In this document: one piece after another, positions 60,801 to 64,000 of the stretch
Position numbering within the stretch: position 1 is the stretch's first letter
Layout: each line of letters begins with the position of its first letter
From: Apostichopus japonicus
Lineage: Eukaryota; Echinodermata; Holothuroidea; Aspidochirotida; Stichopodidae
Length of the DNA: 64,000 bases
Direction: 5' to 3'
Assembly (NCBI RefSeq): GCF_037975245.1
Contig: NC_092582.1
Location: 17,882,577-17,946,576, forward strand
Position numbers and translations under genes: made by a program
The notes under the pieces: model-generated
The model's database searches: none
What the model saw: only the letters and a program-made list of their open reading frames with translations
Told to the model about the DNA's origin: nothing

Positions 60801-60807
60801 GCAATTT
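23514..60807 (-). CDS. FNBP1L: CIP4/FNBP1/Toca-1 family F-BAR-HR1-SH3 protein (partial gene, 5' end missing)
   Basis: Well-supported exons in coding order are 60658-60807, 59921-60148, 58899-58970, 42425-42531, 40626-40758, 25597-25760, 24909-25018 and 23514-23653. All phases match. They encode the end of the F-BAR, a linker, an HR1 (REM) coiled coil, an acidic linker and an SH3, and stop right after the SH3. Key matches to vertebrate FNBP1, FNBP1L and TRIP10 are [48 protein letters not shown] with GDP, and GDGWTRVRR with GYVPTSY. Family proteins sense membrane curvature through the F-BAR, bind GTP-Cdc42 through HR1 and recruit N-WASP and dynamin through SH3 during endocytosis. The F-BAR N-terminal two-thirds is not seen and probably lies to the right. 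Extra candidate cassette exons are listed separately. The symbol marks the family; invertebrates usually have one member, so it is not a claim about which vertebrate paralogue is orthologous. Confidence 0.9.
24909..25018 (-). CDS. CIP4-family exon: acidic segment and start of SH3
   Basis: It encodes [21 protein letters not shown], followed by [12 protein letters not shown], which is the first SH3 strand (equivalent to the ALYDY motif). Vertebrate FNBP1 has a comparable acidic run ([23 protein letters not shown]) at the same position. Ten of the 13 residues starting at DSFFDE are acidic or aromatic. Donor GAAT|GTAAGC and acceptor TGCAG|TCCGC both look strong. Confidence 0.92.
25597..25760 (-). 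CDS. CIP4-family exon: Ser/Pro/Thr linker between HR1 and SH3
   Basis: The exon encodes about 55 residues beginning [20 protein letters not shown] and ending in [12 protein letters not shown]. It has a direct PQTTPQTTP repeat, many SP/TP sites that could be phosphorylated, and no fold. It starts in phase 0 after TATATAG and ends in phase 2 before GTTTCTC, fitting both neighbours. Candidate cassette exons upstream would insert directly before its first residue. Confidence 0.88.
25761..27807. other. intron, CIP4-family gene
   Basis: Non-coding intron sequence with a GT run near 25898, a poly-A block near 25867 and a C run near 26240. No exon with supporting splice sites was found. Confidence 0.5.
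27808..28395 (+). repeat. 85-88 bp minisatellite with internal inverted repeats, about 7 copies
   Basis: The marker CAGTTACAAGTGCTT recurs at 27894, 27982, 28067, 28155, 28240 and 28325, so units alternate between 85 and 88 bp. Each unit holds ACTGACAGT and, about 50 bp later, its reverse complement ACTGTCAGT. Between them lies TGATATCA, itself a palindrome. Each unit could therefore fold as a long hairpin. It sits in an intron of the CIP4-family gene. Confidence 0.88.
30309..30398 (-). CDS. candidate 90-nt cassette exon, CIP4-family HR1-SH3 linker
   Basis: After a good polypyrimidine tract and acceptor (TTTTCCCCGTTCCAG), the minus strand is open for 30 codons, starting [18 protein letters not shown] and ending DDLRIVESK. 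It closes at a consensus donor, AAA|GTGAGT. Both boundaries are phase 0, so it could be included or skipped between the HR1 exon and the linker exon without shifting the frame. No homology was recognised, and the composition is more hydrophobic than the other linker exons. It could equally be a chance open stretch. Confidence 0.28.
32839..32880 (-). CDS. candidate 42-nt cassette exon [14 protein letters not shown]
   Basis: It follows CTTCTCTTCCAG and ends at AAG|GTCTTG. Both boundaries are phase 0. The 14 residues are hydrophilic and proline-rich with two PxKP-like elements, as expected for a linker next to an SH3. If the donor is not used, translation adds Val-Leu and stops at TAA (32830-32832), which would make it an alternative C-terminal exon lacking the SH3. 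It has the same length and phases as the candidate at 36903. Confidence 0.4.
36903..36944 (-). CDS. candidate 42-nt cassette exon [14 protein letters not shown]
   Basis: A strong acceptor (TATTTTCTTACAG) precedes 14 codons, and AAG|GTTGTT follows as donor. Phase is 0 at both ends. The charged, helix-prone sequence would extend the HR1 coiled coil (preceding residues ELNTYQ) or open the linker. Vertebrate family members have extra coiled-coil residues here. It could be constitutive or alternative. Confidence 0.45.
38072..38137 (+). repeat. 33-bp perfect tandem duplication
   Basis: The unit beginning CGTACGTGTGACTTGCTTGT occurs at 38072 and again at 38105 without visible mismatches. It is intronic slippage. 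Confidence 0.85.
38404..38700 (+). mobile_element. tRNA-head SINE with conserved tail
   Basis: The head (TGGTCAAGGCAGTGGACTTG and GCAGTTCAAGTCC) resembles the A and B boxes of a tRNA-derived RNA polymerase III promoter. The tail ends GCGCCTTGAGCACCGTTAT, a spacer, then GCGCTTTATAAGTCCTTAAT, the kind of 3' end seen in many invertebrate SINEs that borrow a LINE tail. No target-site duplication was clearly defined. It lies in the intron between the HR1 exons and the downstream linker exons. Confidence 0.72.
39570..39644. repeat. TA/CA microsatellite next to repeat copy 2
   Basis: TATATATC, TATATATATACA and CACACATGCATA runs precede the tRNA-derived repeat, mirroring the TA block that precedes copy 1 at 14560. 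Confidence 0.75.
39645..39890 (+). mobile_element. tRNA-derived interspersed repeat, copy 2
   Basis: It shares GTTGGTTAGCATCATG, GATCTCTAGAGT, a CAGTGGAAT segment, the tRNA-like core (39774-39850) and the TTTTTCACTGTTCTGGA tail with the copy at 14770. The core has diverged: its B box reads GGTTTGAATCC and the T-arm pairing is weakened. It also lacks about 20 bp that copy 1 has between GTTAGCATTG-like segments. Copy 1 is the better preserved. Confidence 0.7.
40626..40758 (-). CDS. CIP4-family exon: second part of HR1 coiled coil
   Basis: It encodes [20 protein letters not shown], then [20 protein letters not shown] and TYQ. Vertebrate FNBP1 reads [22 protein letters not shown] at the same point; the KMRDVY and GDP motifs mark the turn between the two HR1 helices that form the Cdc42-binding surface. 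It enters in phase 2, completing a Lys codon, and ends in phase 0 at CAG|GTCAGT. Confidence 0.92.
41045..42065 (+). repeat. 49-bp minisatellite, about 20 copies, in the intron splitting HR1
   Basis: The unit contains CTCTACTTTTGTATTTTCTA and CTCCCTGAGCTATCAGGATG. The word GAGCTATCAGG recurs at 41586, 41635 and 41684, fixing the period at 49 bp. The array is interrupted near 41170-41215 by a short ACTAAATAA-type insertion. Variants GAAGTGTC and GATGTGTC alternate, suggesting sub-families. Because 49 is not a multiple of three, the array reads through all three frames on the plus strand without stops over long stretches. It lies only about 300 bp from each HR1 exon. Confidence 0.9.
42425..42531 (-). 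CDS. CIP4-family exon: first part of HR1 coiled coil
   Basis: It encodes [20 protein letters not shown], then [16 protein letters not shown]. The DFS-x-LPP-x-QQ/R-x-K-x-LQ-K-x-D-E motif is the diagnostic start of the HR1/REM domain in CIP4, FNBP1 and FNBP1L. Entry is in phase 0 (TTTTCTAG|GAG) and exit in phase 2 (AA|GTAAGA). Cassette candidates upstream are all compatible with phase 0. Confidence 0.93.
42532..48408. other. intron upstream of HR1, CIP4-family gene
   Basis: AT-rich intron sequence with scattered short open frames and C or G runs (44756, 45050, 45513). No exon with a convincing splice-site pair was found. Confidence 0.45.
48409..48435 (-). CDS. candidate 27-nt microexon DRGRLSGIW
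   Basis: The minus strand shows AACGCTAG, nine codons (DRGRLSGIW) and a consensus donor, TGG|GTAAGT. Both boundaries are phase 0. The branch and pyrimidine region (TTTTCTCTGTTTGATTTG) is moderate. A basic residue run ending in tryptophan is reminiscent of the KLWPF/KRWPF segment in vertebrate FNBP1 and TRIP10 linkers, but order and context differ, so this is only suggestive. Confidence 0.35.
52315..52420. repeat. long (TA)n microsatellite
   Basis: An almost uninterrupted TA run of about 100 bp, with a few GATATA and GTATA variants. The open frame of I and Y codons here is an artefact. Confidence 0.92.
53104..53163 (-). CDS. candidate 60-nt cassette exon [20 protein letters not shown]
   Basis: A very good acceptor (CATTTTTCTCATCCTCAG) is followed by 20 open codons and the donor AAG|GTAGAT. 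Both boundaries are phase 0. A second possible donor 12 nt downstream (AAG|GTAGCT) would add VDRGK-type residues. The leucine/serine/basic pattern loosely recalls the RSLKRGLSLKLG segment just before HR1 in vertebrate FNBP1, and this exon sits in the matching place in the gene. Base composition is distinctly richer in GC than the intron around it, which also favours a real exon. Confidence 0.55.
54274..54288 (-). CDS. candidate 15-nt microexon GGKRW
   Basis: Between ATTATTTCAG and GTATGTAC the minus strand has GGG GGC AAG AGA TGG, phase 0 at both ends. Family linkers carry GGKSKGKLW or RTKRW before a basic KK run, so a GGKRW insert would be meaningful. A 15-nt open exon is easily found by chance, so support rests on the quality of the splice sites and the resemblance. 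Confidence 0.3.
54498..54582. repeat. (TA)n microsatellite
   Basis: TATATACA, TTTATATATA and CTATATATAGATATA runs form an imperfect TA block. Confidence 0.88.
54765..54825. repeat. (TA)n microsatellite
   Basis: A pure TA run of about 55 bp, separated from the preceding TA block by roughly 180 bp of unique intron sequence. Confidence 0.9.
55151..58898. other. intron, CIP4-family gene
   Basis: AT-rich intron with poly-A blocks (55271-55288, 56895-56929), a C run at 56280, a GTTATATAGAGCTA repeat near 57090-57165 and a 12-bp CCACCCACCCAG repeat at 58735-58770 (three copies). No further exon was supported. Confidence 0.5.
58735..58770 (+). repeat. CCCACCCAGCCA 12-bp tandem repeat, three copies
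   Basis: ACCCACCCAGCC is repeated three times with no mismatches visible. It is 130 bp from the next coding exon but on its downstream (intron) side. Confidence 0.85.
58899..58970 (-). CDS. CIP4-family linker exon, Lys/Ser-rich
   Basis: It encodes 24 residues: [18 protein letters not shown], then HRNRNL. Joined to the preceding exon it reads [15 protein letters not shown], which resembles WPFIKKNKLMSLLTS in vertebrate FNBP1 directly after the F-BAR region. Acceptor ACTCGTTCAG is acceptable; donor TTG|GTGATC is weak, which could mean regulated splicing. Both boundaries are phase 0. Confidence 0.65.
59921..60148 (-). CDS. CIP4-family exon: end of F-BAR extension and linker
   Basis: It encodes 76 residues starting [19 protein letters not shown], continuing [20 protein letters not shown] and ending [14 protein letters not shown]. 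In FNBP1 the same position reads [25 protein letters not shown], so the F-BAR extension helix and the PPxDI turn are conserved. The remainder is a glycine/serine linker closing with a basic patch. Start is phase 0 after CCCATAG (a weak pyrimidine tract) and the donor is AAG|GTATGT. Confidence 0.9.
60149..60657. other. short intron, CIP4-family gene
   Basis: Intron between the F-BAR exon and the linker exon. It contains G-rich stretches (60242-60262 and 60310-60355) on the plus strand, equivalent to C-rich RNA in the transcript. The plus-strand open frames at 60005-60206 merely overlap the coding exon in reverse. Confidence 0.6.
60658..60807 (-). CDS. CIP4-family exon: C-terminal helix of the F-BAR domain
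   Basis: It encodes 50 residues: [40 protein letters not shown] and [14 protein letters not shown]1 and TRIP10 read KIQEMEERR/KLQDMDERR, then VIPII-KCLDG, at this place. This is the tip-side part of the long F-BAR helical bundle that binds curved, PI(4,5)P2-rich membrane. It begins after CCTCGGCAG and ends GAG|GTAACC, phase 0 at both ends. Confidence 0.92.
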
Positions 60808-61149
60808 CTGCCGAGGAAACAATTCGACAAAAGGAGGCTCAAAAATGGTCAACATCTGGCCAAAAATATGACATCTTAGTAGTACACAGTATACATTCAT
60901 AACATCACACAACTGAAACCGAAAGATTAGTTCAGCGTGTGAATGATAACACAGTTACTCTCTGAGAACGATGCAATTTTTTCCGTTCGGTGCTGGGGAA
61001 GGGATGAACTGGCAACTCGCTCTCTGCCGATTCACGAGGTGATACTCAAACTCAAAGAATGGAATAGAAAGGGGAATTAAACCAGTACAGTTTTAGTTTT
61101 GTGTTTGGGATTCGTGGAATTTTCCATTGGAAAAACCTGGATCCCTTAA

Positions 61150-61210
61150 CCTATACATATGTATGTATGTATGTATGTATGCATGTATGTATGTATGCGT
61201 GTTATACATG
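61150..61210. repeat. TATG tetranucleotide microsatellite
   Basis: About ten ATGT/GTAT units with a few GCATG or GCGTG variants. Confidence 0.8.
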
Positions 61211-61407
61211 TACGTGTGCATATAACTTTCTACTGTGCTTAATAGTGTAGCTATTAATTGAAACTACACTACTTTGAATCACAAGCAAGAAAGAAAGTGT
61301 GTTTGCATGCATACATGTCTCTATGCTTGTATGTTATCTTCTATTGTGTTTAAAATGTTCATTCATAGCAAAACCATTTAATTACAACATACATATATAT
61401 GTGTGGG

Positions 61408-61448
<41 letters not shown>

Positions 61449-61490
61449 TAAAATTCAATTAAATAGATAGATAGATATATATATATATAA
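61408..61490. repeat. (TA)n / TAGA microsatellite
   Basis: A pure TA run at about 61410-61445 is followed after a short AT-rich gap by ATAGATAGATAGATATATA. Confidence 0.85.
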
Positions 61491-61557
61491 TTTGGACATC
61501 ACTTTATCCTCTGCTCAATTGACTTGGGAGACCTTGTATCAATCAATATCCTTGTGA

Positions 61558-61598
61558 GAGGGACATCCCCTACACTGAGAGGGACATCCCCTACACTG
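61558..61598 (+). repeat. 21-bp tandem duplication
   Basis: GAGAGGGACATCCCCTACACT occurs twice in direct succession, apart from minor edge differences. Confidence 0.75.
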
Positions 61599-61644
61599 AA
61601 ATACATTTCAATCCTGATATATCCAAACATTGCTATATATTTAC

Positions 61645-61675
61645 CAGTTTCGTCTCCCTTTCCTTAAAATCCTTC
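61645..61675 (-). CDS. weak candidate 31-nt exon (KDFKERETKL)
   Basis: The minus strand has a good acceptor (GTTTGTTTTCAG) and donor (CTG|GTAAAT) around 31 nt, ending in phase 0 as the next exon requires. The charged residues would suit an F-BAR helix. However, family F-BARs have about 17 residues between a conserved FN and the KLQxM motif that this exon cannot supply, so it is not a direct fit and may be spurious. Confidence 0.2.
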
Positions 61676-61967
61676 CTGAAAACAAACGCTTATATATCAA
61701 TAAATTAATAACATACACTTGGAAACACCTACAGATACAGCCGATGTTTCATAGCTCAACGCTGCTTCCGCCTGTGTACCGAAAATGACAGCCACTCTAC
61801 GATGAAACGCAGACATTGCTTTTATAGGGAATGTTTCATTTTTTCTTTTCAAAATTAAATATTCCCGAGACAGTATTCATTGATGATGATTGGGTAATGC
61901 GAGTAAATGAACAGCTAGAAATACTGACTGGGAATCTATAAACGATGGGAAGGAGCAAAGATATCTA

Positions 61968-62041
61968 TGGCGAGAATCGGATTCGAATCGGTTACCTCTG
62001 GGTTACAAGTCCAGTGCTCTAGCAACTGAGCTAACCAACCC
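61968..62041 (-). mobile_element. tRNA-Thr-like SINE head or tRNA pseudogene
   Basis: The minus strand reads TTAGCTCAGTTGCTAGAGCA (perfect A box and D arm), an anticodon loop CTTGTAA (anticodon TGT, Thr) in a CTGG/CCAG-like stem, and GATTCGAATCC close to a B box. The acceptor and T-arm pairings are poor, so a functional tRNA is unlikely. A SINE head or decayed tRNA copy fits better. The boundaries of any attached SINE body were not determined. Confidence 0.6.
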
Positions 62042-64000
62042 TTGGTTGGGTGGAGAGAGATCCCTTAATAAACTCATCTCTTTGCTGGAGGAGGAGGGGG
62101 GGGGTACCAGTCAGAAGCCACCGTACCAGAGTATATATCTGAACGTGTCTGACAGTAGAGAGGTAGAATCGATCCTTCAAGCATATCAGTCTAATAATGA
62201 TTCAGTATCTCCTTTCTTCTATACTGGAACTAAGTACCACTCTGTTACAATACAATGTTACTGATGCTGCTGTATATACAAGTACTCTTTCCTATTCTCT
62301 ACTGAAATACACACTTCCTGAACTAATCTCATTTATGTCTCGATGCGTCTGACGAGGTCGTAGAGATCGAGGCGAGGAATATATCCTGTAGATCACATTG
62401 GGAGGATTTTATGCAATGAATTTATTCGTCTGCAGGCAGGTAATGAATCGTTAAGATCGTGGTGGGACGCACCTCTCGCGGTGTGACGACTCTTGTAAGT
62501 ATACCAATGTTTAAACTTCCTGCAGTCGGCATCATTTTTCAGTAATCAGGAAACTAACCAGAGTCAATACTAGAGTCAAATTTTACCACAAAATATGCCA
62601 CCGTTTCCAAGTCTACAGATTCGATTACCGGATGCGTTTAAACCTTCGGAAGTGAGTTTCATAATGTTACACCACAATGATGACGTCAATTTTGAATGTT
62701 AACAAACTTTAACGTCTCCCAAAGTCTGGAATTGGACTTAAGCATATATACAGAGGAAAGACCTCGTTCTACGAAAAATATATTCCAACTCCTACCTTTT
62801 CAAAGAAAATTGCTAAGCGAAGGAAGGTGTTAAATGGTTATGACTGCAGACGCAGGAAGCAAATTTCAAAATTCAGACCATCGAGCACCTGAGACCTACA
62901 CATTGTTTGGTTGTCACGATGGTGACAAAATTTCTTGGAACCTTGATGATGGGAAGTGAGACATGATATCATGTCACCAATTTGGAAAGGAAAAATTTGT
63001 AGCTAATCCTATCATGCATTTATGTAGGTACACTGCTCAGTATGGACATGGGTATTCCGTGTTCAAAGGTATGATTTGACCTACTAAACACACACATGTG
63101 CCTTTCATGCGATTACAACTTCACCTGACCAGAAGTTGTCACAGACAAATATATAGTTGGAACTGTAGACTGCTTAAACTGTTTACTTCTATTGTTTATG
63201 AAATCTACCTTTCTCAGTCAATAATCAGTTAATCATTCAGTTTACAAAACACTTCCACTTCTTGCTAAAATGATCTGTTCATTGCAAGCTAAAAAGGCAC
63301 ACTCTTGGTTCAGGAACTGGAAAACCTTGATATGACTGCAGACTTTGTAATTAATATGAAACCACACGGATGAACAGTGTTTATAATAAAACCAATAATG
63401 TGATAGTTTTTATTATAAACTGATACACTGCTATTACACAAACACTATTTGACTCCGTACACCTGGAAGCTGCAATAATGTATGCTAGCTTTGACATTGC
63501 CCTTGTAGTGCACTGTAGATAGTCCATCTATACCTCTACAGGTTATCATACCCTAGCATACTAACTTACGTTAAGGAGCAGACAATTTCCCTTTAGTGAA
63601 GTTGAAGTGGGTTTTAATACCACTAAACTGCACAAATGATGACTTCCTGACCACTACGCCCACAAAAAGGAATCCAGCCATATTTAAGAATTGAGAAGGA
63701 AAAAAAAGGGGCTAGTTCTTGTATTGTGCTATCTGTAATCCCTTTCAATGGGGCACTTCCTCATTTCAACAGTCATATATATTCTACATTAAACAATCAT
63801 GCTGTTCACACAAGTCTGCTCACAATCAAACTTCCTTGCCAGTTTGCAACAGACAGACTTGGTACAAGCTTATGACATCCTGTCGTTAGTCCGGGCTATT
63901 AAAATGGAATTATTACTGTAAAGTGAATATGAGAGTGTTATAATACTAATGCATGCATGGAGGGTTGAAAAATCCATTGTCAACAGTTTGTCATTCCAAG
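62042..64000. other. right-edge region, probably intron of the CIP4-family gene
   Basis: No exon of the missing N-terminal F-BAR region was recognised here. If the gene is intact, this is intron and the first coding exons lie beyond 64000. The region contains no long repeat that I could define. Confidence 0.45.

Overview
The window looks like AT-rich nuclear DNA of an animal, most likely an invertebrate deuterostome such as an echinoderm. This rests on short GT-AG exons in long introns, animal-type gene families, tRNA-derived short interspersed repeats, minisatellites, long TA runs and many G or C homopolymers. The species assignment is an inference. I see no bacterial operons, rRNA genes or CRISPR array.

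Left edge (1-4195): the first coding exon of an NFKBIL1-like ankyrin protein lies on the minus strand and continues off the left edge. About 3.4 kb separates it from the next gene, which is transcribed the other way. That spacer holds a motif-rich repeat patch and a 1.35-kb foldback-like DNA element with terminal inverted repeats. The element ends about 50 bp before the next start codon.

4196-12882 (plus strand): a complete nine-exon gene can be assembled with every exon phase matching. It encodes a 335-residue FERM-domain protein of the sorting nexin 17/27/31 type, but with no PX domain.

12883-23513: a tail-to-tail intergenic region with TA runs, a tRNA-derived repeat and a complex minisatellite that has a 700-bp higher-order period.

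23514-64000 (minus strand): the 3' part of one large gene of the CIP4/FNBP1/Toca-1 family, whose members link membrane curvature and Cdc42 to actin assembly. The order is end of F-BAR, linker, HR1 (two exons), acidic linker, SH3, stop. The 5' part of the F-BAR region lies beyond the right edge or was not found. The constitutive exons join in frame. In the long introns between domains I also find up to seven small candidate exons (15-90 nt), all with phase 0-0 boundaries. They suggest a set of alternatively spliced linker cassettes. The introns also carry two minisatellites, a SINE and a second copy of the tRNA-derived repeat.

The FERM and F-BAR proteins both belong to membrane-trafficking families, but nothing here shows that they work together.
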